Assembly (NCBI GenBank): GCA_016169945.1
Contig: JADLSH010000373.1
Location: 1,860,001 to 1,924,000 of the forward strand
Source: Trachythela sp. YZ-2020
Taxonomy: Eukaryota > Cnidaria > Anthozoa > Malacalcyonacea > Clavulariidae
Direction: 5' to 3'
DNA: 64,000 nt
Shown here: in pieces, positions 42,531-53,123 of the stretch
How the letters are laid out: every line of letters starts with the position of its first letter
Position numbering within the stretch: position 1 is the first letter of the stretch
The notes under the pieces: model-generated
The model's input: only the letters and a program-made list of their open reading frames with translations
Told to the model about the DNA's origin: nothing
Databases searched by the model: none
Translations under genes and position numbers: made by a program

Positions 42531-43502
42531 CTGTCTACATCCGGATGTTAGATTACTCTATGTTTGCAGTGATGAGGTTGGGTTATAACGATGTCGTTTA
42601 ATGACTTGGATTTCGTATGAGACTCGCGTCGACTTAACCGCGTTAGACACATAGAATAAATTGGCATCATTATAAATTTCACTTGAACTTGAGAGAGAGT
42701 AGAAATTGATAAAGTTGACAAATGCAGATAAAAGTGAGAGCGCGAGATAAATATACTATCATGGTATATAAAAAGTATTTCCAATCAGATGTTGGGATAA
42801 GCGCAGATTAGTTAGTTAGGAGATCTTGTTTACACGAGTTGTCAGTTCGTGGCTATAAAGGTTCACAAGGGGAAACCCGAAAATAATAAGGTCAAAGTTG
42901 AGATATATATATTAATATATCATACGCGGCAGTACATTAATACAATATTAATCTTGCCAAAAATTACTGAGAACTGGGCCACGTAGAGCGATAAGTAACT
43001 TCGAATGTCACGAGTAAATAGACAAACACAATTCCAATGCAGAGACTTGACTTCAAATGAGGGAAGCACAATTAAAAGTTCATAAGGATGTTGCCATGAC
43101 CAACGACGCTAGACGCAATTAATTCAAAAAAATCCCAACCGTCAAAATTTAAAAATTGTATTCAACATGAGAACACCAAAACTTGATACGATAACAGTAA
43201 CAAAGTACGTAGATCACAGGTACAAATTTGAAATAAATCCAATAAGCAGAAGACAAGAAAATGACCAATAAGCCAAATTCACGATTTGTAAATGACAGAT
43301 ACTGCGACACGATGGACGACCACAGTAATAAAATCCCAAATATATTCGTAGATTTACAAACAGACGGCACAGAAGATATATCCACAGAGTCACGAGAACT
43401 TTATAATTAATATCACTCCAAAGAGAATTGAGGTTAAACGAGATAAAGGACCATAAGGACCTTGAATTTTAATACTACTTCAAATATTTGTTTATTTCTT
43501 TT
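42531..43502 (-). other. 5' UTR of the minus-strand LINE
   Basis: No coding domain recognised; in-frame stops precede the ORF at about 42550. The upper edge is set by the return of the 280-bp tandem repeat at 43503. Confidence 0.55.
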
Positions 43503-43948
43503 CGAGTGACAACTGTCAACTATGAGCGGACATAACATAGACAGTCTTTACCCGACTTACTGTATAGACATGTTTAATGTTAAAAGTCAAGAAGAGAGCC
43601 ACAAATCTAGTGCTTTACACAGTCCCTTGCCTAGCCAGGGAGGTTTGTTCAATCAAAGCTAAGGCTGGAAGATAAGTGTGTTTTGCAAACAGACTGTGAC
43701 CACGGGTCCAACACCAACAGCCCAACAGGGAAAAATTGTGATCTTGATGAAATATCATGTCAATTTGCTCTTCAGATTACAGCAGAAATTTACAGTAGTT
43801 GCTCAGAACTTCGTATAAATCTTGATGATTTGTGTCCATTGTGAGGGAATATTACCTTGCATGAAATGTGATATCCAAAGACTATTGACATCGCAAATAT
43901 ATTCGTTGTTTAATCCTGGCCCTACAACTACTCCAATGTCAGTTTTAA
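43503..43948 (+). pseudogene. Third 280-bp repeat fragment and Helitron Rep N-terminal leader
   Basis: The segment to about 43650 repeats the unit at 30123. Beyond it the plus strand in one frame gives TNSPTGKNCDLDEISCQFAL and QITAEIYSSCSELRINLDDL, then a stop, then CMKCDIQRLL and NPGPTTTPMSVL in another frame. This looks like a pre-OTU leader of the Helitron protein, interrupted at 43949 by a TTAA MITE. The family match is weak. Confidence 0.45.
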
Positions 43949-44355
43949 AGGGCTTATGCAGCGAAAATTTGGTTCGAGTGCAACTCTCTTATTAAAGAGA
44001 ACGTTTGAAGTTATGAAGATTGACGTTTGGAGATTTTCCACATCCCACTTCATTCTTGAGATATCAAGATGTGTTTGATATGTAAATAACATCACTGTGA
44101 CATCACACTGCATAATGAATTGTTGGAAAATCACGAATACCTCTGAGATTATTTAACCAATCACCTTTAAACTGTGATTTGTTTATGCCTATCGCAGGAC
44201 ACCACACAAGTCATGCAGAGTTTCAAGTGATTTAATACAATTATTTCAAAGATATTCGTGATTTTCCAACAATTCATTATGCAGTGTGATGTCACAGTGA
44301 TATTATTTACATATCAAACACATCTTAATATCTCAAGAACGAAGTGGGAAGCCCT
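43949..44355. mobile_element. TTAA-flanked MITE, 407 bp, in the Helitron coding region
   Basis: TTAA at 43945-43948 and 44356-44359. The outermost bases AGGGC are inverted at the other end. An inner inverted repeat of about 110 bp (TTCTTGAGATATCAAGATGT...GAATTGTTGGAAAATCACGA at 44050-44133 against 44255-44340) makes a foldback structure. No coding sequence. Confidence 0.85.
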
Positions 44356-44760
44356 TTAACATCGAGGCTAGCAAAAATAGGGCGCCACCCTGTGAATATA
44401 CAGGGAGACGGCAATTGTTTTTTCGCAGCATTAACCACCATTTATCATGCCCAAATAAGAGAGCGTGATGTTCAACATTTAGTTAACCACCCAGAATATT
44501 TAATAGAAAGCAACATTGAACAATCTTGGTTCAATATTTACAAAATATGTCCAGACTTGTGCCAATAATATAGTTATACAAGCAGTTGCCAATTCGTTCA
44601 ATTTAAGAATTAGTATCACAGAGAGAGTGTTGAATTTTGCTGAGTCTACTATAGATTCACCAATCAACTTGAATGTCAGCAATCTGCAAGATGTTTATAT
44701 TGGGAATCTTAATGAGATTCATTATATATCAACTGAACTGCTGTGACAAAGCCTTTATTA
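44356..44760 (+). pseudogene. Helitron protein: OTU-like domain
   Basis: The frame RLAKIGRHPVNIQGDGNCFF leads to AALTTIYHAQIRERDVQHLV, a GDGNCFF nucleophile box followed by the OTU helix. After a frameshift at about 44565, NIVIQAVANSFNLRISITER and VLNFAESTIDSPINLNVSNL continue, ending HYISTELL (the expected C-terminal block with its His). OTU domains are found in animal Helitron polyproteins. This one is independent of the OTU domain in the MULE, whose box reads GDGNCLFNAVS. Role in transposition unknown. Confidence 0.75.
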
Positions 44761-45049
44761 AACGCAGTCGCAAAAAAATCAAATACAACCTCGCAGCGAA
44801 TCTGAAAATAGAAAGTTAATTTTAAATTTTGGGAATTCTACCCCTAATGCAGTCAAATGCGAAAGCTCTGATAAATCTACGAGAAGAAAGGAAGAAGGAT
44901 CGAAGAAGAAGGAGAATGGAAGAAAAAAGCTGATTATAAAACAAAGCAAAAAAATCTAGTGAAAAGATTAAGAGTATTAAAAACTCAGAAAAATAAACAG
45001 GAATCAAATCAAGCAGTGGCAACATACAGATTGAAACATCCTGATAATA

Positions 45050-45800
45050 TAAAAATGAAACAAATACTGGAAAAGAAAATTGGCTGATTATGTGTTACAA
45101 AGAAAAAATCCAAGTTTGAAACAAACAAACATAAGGCAACTGAAACCACTAAGAATCATACTTCTCAATTTAGTACAAATAACAATCAGGTCCATCAAAC
45201 TAATGTATTGCTATGTATCAAACAGCTCCATAAAAACATTAGTGTAGGTCCTGAATATGTTTGCACATGTTGTGATCAGTTATGGTATAATTGTTCTGTT
45301 AAGAAATGAAATCGTACCTTGTATCCATCGTGTCCTAAAGAAATTTTGAATTTAAGCTTAAGTGGATTAAAAAGTGTCAATGATACTGAATGGATATGCT
45401 CAACCTGTCACTCTAATCTTCAATCTGGTAGAATGCCAAGTTGTGCAAAAGCCAATAAAATGTGTTTCCCTGAATTACCTCAATCCCTAAAGAATCTTAA
45501 TCCTTTGGAGGAAATTATAGGACTTATTTCTCCAAGAATACCTTTTATGCAAGTGAGAGAACTACCTTGTGGAGGTCAGCTGAGTAATGTAGTGAATGTT
45601 CCTTCTGACGTCAATTCAACTGTCAACATATCATACCTAGAACAATCAATGAATCAGCCACGATACCAATCAAATTGAAATGTCGCTTAAGTTACAAACA
45701 CCACTATCAATTTCAGAATGCGAGACCATCTAAAGTGTTAGAAGCAGCAAAATTCTTAGAATCAAGTGAAATATTTCAAAACGAGGGCAAAATTGTCATA
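45050..45800 (+). pseudogene. Helitron protein: zinc-finger-like and PRIPF region
   Basis: Frames read CTCCDQLWY, then YPSCPKEILNLSLSGLKSVN, TEWICSTCHSNLQSGRMPSC, CFPELPQSLKNLNPLEEIIG and LISPRIPFMQVRELPCGGQL, then LSNVVNVPSDVNSTVN and SKVLEAAKFLESSEIFQNEG. LNPLEERLISPRIPFMQIRELPxGGQ is a signature just ahead of the Rep domain in animal Helitrons. Frameshifts at 44760-45320 and about 45680. Confidence 0.85.
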
Positions 45801-46149
45801 GATTGCGCAAAATTATCATGAAAGCACTCTGAACACTGTTAAAGAATAGTCAGAATTTCTGCAAAAATTTACCTTGGAAACATCAAAACAATTGTCAAAT
45901 GATTTGAACCTCGGCAATAACGATGAGAATGTGGAAGTTACAGCAACAGACAGTGACAATGATGAATAGTGCAAGGAAACTGAAAAACCATCAGGTGTTA
46001 TGGACACATTGCTACAACAACCCGACATGTCTCAAGATGTTGATAAAATTATAAGTTTTGCACCTAGGGAAGGAAATAGACGAATTGGGGTTTTTATATA
46101 TAAGGATGCTGAGTATTTGTCATTAAAGGAAAAACATACACCACTGGAG

Positions 46150-46960
46150 ATTTGAAGTCCGAAAATTCTGTAAATAAGTTAATAAATCTTGATGAAGACT
46201 TCAGAGTTCTGCAAAATTTACGTGGTTCTCCTTATTTTGAAAGATGTAAGAAAGATTTATTTGCTATGATTCGCCAGTTTGGTAAGCCTACTTGGTTTTG
46301 TTCGTTTTCCGCTGCCGAAAAACTAGATGGAATCACCCAATTAAAATATTGGGATGTCTTATTGACAAAGAATACACTGATGACGACATCAAAAACATGA
46401 GCTGGAAGCAGAAATCAAAACTAATACAAAAAGATTCAGTCACCTGTGCTAGAAATTTCGAACATATGGTTGAGTTGTTTATTAATACTTTTCTTAAGAG
46501 CTCAAGTCATCCCAATATCGAGTTGAATTTCAACAGCGAGGTTCTCCTCATATTCATGGATTATTTTGGAAAGATGCTCCAGAGTTTGGTAAATATACCA
46601 AGGAAGATATTACTAAGTTTGTTGATACTTGCGTCTCTTGGAGTGTAGAGTCAAAGGAGTTAAATGAACTTGTCAATTTACAGTGACACAGACACTCAAA
46701 ACTTGGGGAAAAAAGAAGAAACAATGTTTGCCATTTTAACTTTCCATTCTCACCAAAACTCACCAAAAACAATAATTTTATAGCCACTTGATTTGGCCGG
46801 CCTTGATGAAAATTTTCCTGAAAAACTAAAGAAAGATTTGAAGAAAATCTGTGAGCTACTAGATGGTATAAAGGCAGATGAAACAATGACTTTCACTAAA
46901 CTTCTTGAAAGGTTAGGATTGACCGAGACTCAGTATATAAAAGCTGTAAGAATCTCTATA
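46150..46960 (+). pseudogene. Helitron Rep (HUH endonuclease) domain
   Basis: NLRGSPYFERCKKDLFAMIR, FGKPTWFCSFSAAETRW, then TDDDIKNMSWKQKSKLIQKD and SVTCARNFEHMVELFINTFL are the Helitron-like N-terminal blocks. In a third frame VEFQQRGSPHIHGLFW provides the HUH motif (HIH at about 46553-46561), the metal-binding core of the rolling-circle nicking enzyme. After LDENFPEKLKKDLKKICELL, LLERLGLTETQYIKAVRISI is the last recognisable block before about 46955. The two catalytic tyrosines expected downstream are missing. Several frameshifts; not functional. Confidence 0.88.
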
Positions 46961-48047
46961 CTAGGGTACCTGCAAGGTAGGGAATGCTGCAGGACTGTTA
47001 TTATTCTTTAGCTTCTTGAAACAAACATGCAAACAAATATGCAACACAAATTATATTCAGTAGATGGTAATTATTGGCATTGACCCAGTGGCTTGCGCGC
47101 TGTCAGTAGATGCATACCCTAGCATAGTTTGCAGGATGAGACAAGCTAAATATATCACAAAACATGAAAGACATCAAATTTTGTAACATCTATTTCAAAA
47201 TATAAATATTTTCCATGTATTGTTCGTCCACATGGAATTCCCACATGAAACCCATGTTTACTGCGATGAGTAATTTGACACTACCACGCAAGGACATTTG
47301 CATATTTTTGTAGTGTATAAAAGCGTTGAAAATATATACATGTGTGCAAAATAATTGTGCATTCGTAAAGCTATAAACGAAAGCGTTGTTTCATTATTCT
47401 GTTCTTACTTTGCTGGATATGCGAGTCACCTACATGTAAAGCACAACTCATTTCAACTCATTGCCATTCGAATATTTGAAACATCACTTGATGCAAAATA
47501 TGGAAATCAGCAAGAGAAGCAAATGCGAATGGATTGAAAAATATTTTAAACACATCTCTAGAAAGATCTATGAATGCTTTACAGCACACATTTAACAGCT
47601 CAATACTTGCACTTTAGCAGAATATATAGTTTATATATAAACAGACATTGAATCTAGCTGTGACTTTCATTGTGTCAACTTAAATATATTGAGTGCCAAA
47701 TGTAAAACGACAAACAAATGTAAACGTGATAAAATCACTTGAATGGTAAAATAGACTACCTTGAAAAAGTCAATAAAAAAAGACTCAGCCCATCAAAATC
47801 GAATGGTACATAGAAAATGGCAATTTTAAGACTTGTGTCCATGCGCTATTTACAGCACGAACAGCTAAAGCAAATTTTGTGTCATTACAAGATAGCAAGC
47901 GCCAAGCATGACCACAATTCCATGCGCTAAAATAAAATTTTACTTCAAAAACTCTCTTTGCATATAGGCTGCTGCTGACGCATATTAGGCTGCTGCTACA
48001 CTCGCTCTCTTCAGGCTCATTCGCTCAGCAGCAATTAATTCTAATTT
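46961..48047. other. No gene recognised
   Basis: Sequence between the broken Rep and the P element. The Helitron protein should continue here but does not, so a deletion or another insertion lies within. Confidence 0.5.
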
Positions 48048-48182
48048 AAAATGTAGCGTACGGGTCAAACCGGACTTTCAGACAAAAACAACCGGAAAAG
48101 GCCCAAAGACAAACAAAGACTGTTGATATGGTTTTTGAAGTGGCCGGAATGAATTCCCCAGGGTATAATACCCTATATAACC
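48048..48182 (+). repeat. P element left terminal inverted repeat
   Basis: Contains CAGACAAAAACAACCGGAAA and GGAATGAATTCCCCAGGGTA, both found inverted near the right end. Confidence 0.85.
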
Positions 48183-49329
48183 TCGACATCAGTCAACTCA
48201 TATCAGAAAATGGCAATATTAACCAGGATTGGTATGGAAAAATGCGTTTTTGGGTGTGTTATCGAAATTTGTACCGACAAGAACACTACAAGGTCGACAT
48301 CACCTCCCTTGGATCATAGTTAATATAGCGAGAGGGTATGGAAGGCCTGCAAACTTCAAAGCGACACCCTACTCATTGCATATCATGTTGCAAAAGTATG
48401 TCACATGAATTTTATAGTGCATCAAACCGGAAATTCATAATAGAATCTTATAGAAAATAGAGGGATTTTCGTCAAATATCGCGATTTTCTCGCTACATAC
48501 GAACTCTGTGGAGTATAGGTTTTTAGACCTTAATGATATGGATGAGGAGAGTTTTCTGGCGTTTGGTGAAAGCGAAGAAATCTTTGACTCGTCATTTAAA
48601 GACGATTTTTGACAAACTGTGGCATTGCTTGATATGAACGTTGAAGAAGTGCTGTTCGAGATACAAAACTCGTATGAAGAGGTGAGCTTAAAATCAAGAA
48701 AAATGTAGCCATGATCTTTCAATAACTTATCTTCAATCTGCTTCTCTAGGTTGAAGGAAATAAGTATGTAAACTATGTATCGTTATATGTTTAAGGTGCA
48801 AGGACTCCCCTTGATGAGTAAAATTGTCTGGCTTTGGACAGAGTAAATCATAATAAATCATAATAAATACACTGGGGTATACAGCTGATTTAAAAAAGGT
48901 TGTCCCTTGGATATTCAAAATATAAATTCGAAAATCTAAAATATGAAACCAAAGTGTCTTATTCATGTATGTACTGAAAAAGTGAGTACAGGATATTTGC
49001 ACAGTTAATAGTAGCAAAGCAAAGCTCTGTGCCGAAAGTCACAGCGCCCAGTCCCATGATGAATGTTGGTCTCATATTTTGGAATTTGTATTTTGTATTT
49101 TGGATTTCTAGGGGACAACCTTTTTTGAATTAGCTGTATATACCCATATAAGTGGTGTCACTATTAAATATCTGCCAATTCGAAAAAAAGTTAAATGTAA
49201 ACAGCTTGGGTATTATGTACCAGTACCCAGTAAAATGTTCTATAACAGTGTTCAGCAAGCAGTAAAATAGTTTTTCCAAAATGTTCAATGCTACCATAGT
49301 TTGTTCAAAAGTAGTTAACTACTGTTAAT
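48183..49329. other. P element 3' non-coding part
   Basis: No coding domain. A short-MITE-like fragment (GATGAGTAAAATTGTCTGGC) lies at 48817-48836. Confidence 0.5.
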
Positions 49330-50760
49330 TTATTTATCCTTTGGCTTCTTTGTCTGCTTTTTGGGCAACGGCTCTTTGCTGACATAACTCCACTTACTTC
49401 GCTTGCCAGAATGCCTTCCAGAGACATTTCCCTCAATAGACTGTGGCGCAACGTCTCTCAATGTTGCAATCTTTAAATCGTTATACCCAAACTCAGCTGC
49501 TGTTGGGTTGTCATTCCTTCTGCCTTGTGCTCGCTGATAACCAAAATACTCTTCAACATCATCCTGGCAAAATCGTTCTGTTAGTACAAACTGGAATCCT
49601 TCGCTCAACAAGAACCTTGTTAGGGCAACAACCTCTTCAGCCCAGTGAAGGTTTGAGCACTTAAGAACATACGCCCTCTGTCATCAGCTGAGAATGAACC
49701 TTCTCTCTAATCAACTGATGACTTCCAGCTTGCCAAGTATGGTAAAAATTCACTCTTGAGCCAATCAAATCTGCTGTCATCAGTCTGTCGGTATGGAGCT
49801 AGTAGTGGATTACGCTTTCTTTGATGCTCTGAAGTTGAACGGACATTCATGCAATCAAAGAAATCGTTCATCATCTTGCAAAACTTGGCGGTCTCACTTG
49901 CCTCCCCTAAGGTATGGTATCGCTGAAGAGCTTGGGCAACTGTGTTACTTAACACCTGAACAGCAAAGCTAACTTTCATCTTTGAAAAGGACTTTAGTTG
50001 GATATGCTCTGTGGTTAATTTAGGAAGTTGATATAATCCTAAATCAAGATCTGAATAGTACAGTGTGGAAATATGTTCCCATAGCATGTACTTGTTGTTG
50101 TTCCACAAGTAACGGGTTCGTTCGCCACTGCCATCTTTCTGTCGGGAGCAAATAAGTTGGTAGTGTAGTGTATCACATCACAGTCTGCATCCACTAGGTC
50201 TGAATGCAGTTGGAAAAACAAGCGATTTGGTGATGCCCCATCAGAAACAGCAGCACAAACCCATAGGTTGCAGACAAGCTCAAGCACAGCTTTCCAGAAC
50301 AAAGGCATAATCTGATAGGAAGTGACATCTTTAGTTAAGAAATAAGCAAGAGCATATTTCAAATCAGTGGCAGCACCTCTGACAAAGAAAACAAGGGCAT
50401 GTGTAGCCAGCTCATTAGAACCAAAACTGCTAGTGTTCAGTTCCTCTTCACCAAGATCAACAAAACCAATAAATTCATTGGAATGTTTATCAAATACCAA
50501 CTTTGATTGAATCTTCATCTCATCAAATGCGACAACAACATATCTTTGGATGTCAGAAAACTGGTTTGTTTAATTTTCAGGTTTTATGGGAACAGTGTGT
50601 CTAATGACACACTAGAATTAGGGACAGAACTTGGGTCAACACATTTTGAGTATGTGTGTTCATTTTTGTCAAGGCCTTCACAAACATCATACAATTGTAG
50701 CTTGGACAAAATGGTAGAGATAGTGGTGTGTTTTACTGATCGCTTCAATTCAATGTAGAT
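49330..50760 (-). pseudogene. P-type (THAP9-like) transposase, catalytic and C-terminal part
   Basis: On the minus strand AFDEMKIQSKLVFDKHSN gives the first catalytic Asp, SDGASPNRLFFQLHSDL the second acidic block, and LWNNNKYMLWEHISTLYYSD with LPKLTTEHIQLKSFSKMKVS the insertion-domain region. The last frame, FVLTERFCQDDVEEYFGYQR and AQGRRNDNPTAAEFGY, is the conserved P-element C-terminus with its acidic pair. The frame shifts at about 50040-50110 and 49610-49710, so it is close to intact but not functional. P transposases are GTP-dependent and make staggered cuts at TIR ends. Confidence 0.85.
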
Positions 50761-51060
50761 AGCATGATTATTAGGTAGAAACCAATTATACACAGCTACA
50801 GAAAAATCAAGCCCAGAGGTAACAGAGACAGTTAATTTATGCAAGGTAAACATTGGGTTCCAGAATTCAAAAATGGCACTGTCCTCGTTGTCCTCAAGGT
50901 TGTGGTACACAACAGGTTTATTTAGTTGGTGTCGAACAAGCTCTCGCCGTGTTGATGTTGGCGCAGTAGACACATCATGCTCTTGAGTAGTAGCACTACT
51001 TGTTGTCAAATTTAATGATGGCACTGCTCCAGGCTCCAATCTCTTACGTTTAGGGTCTAG
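50584..51060 (-). pseudogene. P-type transposase middle region, weakly conserved
   Basis: Minus-strand frame 51039-50584 (MEPGAVPSLNLTTSSATTQE, then RRELVRHQLNKPVVYHNLED) lies between the THAP-like exon and the catalytic part and probably encodes the linker of the same transposase. No family motif recognised. Confidence 0.4.
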
Positions 51061-51128
51061 AAGAAAGATTGACCATGAATTGACCCAATCTCTATTTGCT
51101 ACAGCGAGTTAATTTTTAGCAGTTTCAA

Positions 51129-51810
51129 CAGGTGTATGTAACACAGAATATCGCAAAAATGTACATGTTCCATATCTTTTGTCAAATATATATATACTTT
51201 TTCTTCCTGGGGGGTTTTGGGGGCAGATTTCATAGACTTAAATATTGTTTTTAATTGAACATTCTGGGGAACAAACTCTAATGTACCAGTGCAGAGATAA
51301 ATAAGCAATGGTTTATCAAATTGTACCAGGATTTGGGGTGTCATGTTGTGTGATAATACTGTAGGATATTGCTAACTTAATTTAGTGAAAGGTAAATACT
51401 AAAATCAGTACAGCATACCAGTGGTGTCACCAAAGAATACCAGGTTTTTCAATCATTTTGAAAAATTAAGTTTTTCAATGGTATAATTGATTCCTCGGTG
51501 TGATTCCTGTATAGTAATAATGTGTTGCATAGAAATAGTGATCAACATAAATTATACTGGTTTGCAAACTTATTTTTAAACTTTCGAATTTCCTAGGCAT
51601 TATGCAGGAAAAAAGTATCAAAAACATAGAATGTTATTTTTTGTTAATCCTGATTATTTTTAAGAATTTTTATTCAAATATTCATTTTTTGTTTTATGTC
51701 AATTAAAACTAAAACTAATATATATTCACAAAAATAAAGTATATAGTATGTTTCCTCCAAATTTTATAAGATCAATAAATAAGACTGGTATTCTGTGGTA
51801 CATACACCTG
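51129..51810 (+). mobile_element. Mariner-like MITE, copy 1 (682 bp), in the P element
   Basis: Ends CAGGTGTATGTAACACAGAA and GGTATTCTGTGGTACATACACCTG are inverted repeats of about 26 bp. The right flank is TA; the left flank has mutated to AA. A sister copy in the same orientation is at 55461-56218. Confidence 0.9.
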
Positions 51811-52306
51811 TACTAGAATATCTATTTCTACTATACATTATATCTCTACCAGTTATATCATGGCTTTACTATAGAATACCAGGCCAATTAGTATATCATA
51901 GGTTAAAATCTATTTTTCTTTGGACCAGCAGAGCAAAAAAGGCTGTACGCATGCTAGAATGTTTACGGTTAGGGTTAAGATCCGATACAGGCAACAAATC
52001 AGTTTAAATTTCTCATTTTCTGATGAAATCAAGGCAATGCATACTGTAGCAATACAAAAAGTTAATGGCCTGGTATTCTATAGTTATTCCATCTGTATTA
52101 AATTTGTGTCTTGCTGTTACTCTGACAGAGAAAATACGAAGGGTTTTCAATATGCCACAGTTAAACCATAAACCTTGCAAAAAAACTAGACATATTCCCT
52201 GCTATGCATGTTTAGAAATTCAGCAGGACATTTATAGCAGGACAAGTACTTTTATGCTTTTGTAAATGCACTGTATCCTAATATAAAAAAGAAATATGAA
52301 TACACT

Positions 52307-52619
52307 TACTATCTGATTTAATTTCTTCAGTCTTGAAATGTTTTTCGCAAACATACAGCTCACCATTTTCGATTTGGCGACGTAAACTTTTATCGACAAA
52401 TCGGTCCCTCGTGATGACTTTTATCCACGCTTCTCGAGTCCTCGCCGAAAGTTTGTTGTTTTGTGACGGTTTTCTAAACTCTAACATGCTTTCTGCTGGT
52501 TCCGCAACCAAGTATTGAGCAATTTGCTCCAGGCATTGCAATAAAATAGCCAAACCATAAGCCTTTTTCGATTCGCAAGTTGTGTAAATGCCCACACTCA
52601 TGTTTTCTGTTTGTTGCAA
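52307..52619 (-). CDS. THAP-like exon of the P-type transposase
   Basis: From an ATG at 52619 the minus strand encodes MQQTENMSVGIYTTCESKKA, LQCLEQIAQYLVAEPAESML, REAWIKVITRDRFVDKSLRR and YVCEKHFKTEEIKSD before a GTAAGTG donor. The W and the CxxHF-like pair fit a THAP module, but the usual CxxxxC start is not at the N-terminus, so I call it THAP-like. It is the DNA-binding part expected to recognise the TIR region. A homologous, more decayed fragment is at 15715-15955. Confidence 0.65.
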
Positions 52620-52699
52620 TACGATATCATGATGGTAATCCGATATGCGTATCTATGCACAGCTGAAACAACATGGTTTGCCCACGCGCTTCAGTCCCG

Positions 52700-52838
52700 A
52701 CAACATCTTATATAGGGTATTGTACCCTGGGGAATTCATTCCAGTCACTTAAAAAACCATAGCAACAGTCTTTGTTTGTGTTTGGCCTTTTCTGGTTGTT
52801 TTTGTCTGAAATTCAGATTTGACCCGTACGCTACATTT
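52700..52838 (-). repeat. P element right terminal inverted repeat
   Basis: TACCCTGGGGAATTCATTCC, TGGTTGTTTTTGTCTGA and GACCCGTACGCTACATTT mirror the left terminus. Confidence 0.85.
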
Positions 52839-53123
52839 CAAATTTTGCCATAACTTTGTGTTTCTTTGAAAGTTGGTCAGTATGTACTGTTTTTAAAGCT
52901 CTATAAAACAGTGTAGCGAAAATCACACGGTTTTTAAAACAGAAGTTATAATCGACCAAAGGTACTGAATATATAATTAGTTTACGATAATAATAAATAT
53001 CAGATTACAAAGGTGTTAAAACTCACGGAGATCTGTAAAACAATGTGTTTAGCGATTTGTTTGGCATTAGCCAAGAACAGATGTGTTTGCTGAATCAATT
53101 GGTGGTATTTTCGTCCGTTTTGG
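52839..53123. other. No gene recognised
   Basis: Short AT-rich stretch between the P element and a LINE. Confidence 0.5.

Larger units (their letters stand above)
30663..43502 (-). mobile_element. PHD-containing CR1/L2-like LINE with nested insertions
   Basis: A minus-strand LINE is inserted in the 280-bp repeat. Its 3' end (30663-30824) has a TGTCACCCTCTTAAAATAAA signal and a (TCTA)n tail. The ORF runs 42530-39909, 36883-36130, with the stop codon at 36130-36132; the 5' UTR extends to about 43502. Two insertions at TTAA sites interrupt it: a THAP/Kolobok-like transposon and a 3.0-kb foldback. Removing them leaves about 3.5 kb of ORF and 3' UTR plus nearly 1 kb of 5' sequence. The 3' UTR resembles that of the LINE ending at 61850 (GAGGGCCAC, TTATTAG, ATTATGTG, ACCCTCTT), although that one ends in (ATT)n. 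Confidence 0.85.
48048..52838 (-). mobile_element. P-type element with THAP-like transposase, 4.8 kb
   Basis: Outer ends AAATGTAGCGTACGGGTCAA at 48048 and its inverse TTGACCCGTACGCTACATTT at 52819-52838 open terminal inverted repeats of roughly 130 bp (left 48048-48182, right about 52700-52838) that are about 85-90% alike by eye. Inside are a THAP-like exon and P-transposase frames on the minus strand. No perfect 8-bp target repeat was found. A mariner-like MITE sits in an intron. Confidence 0.85.
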
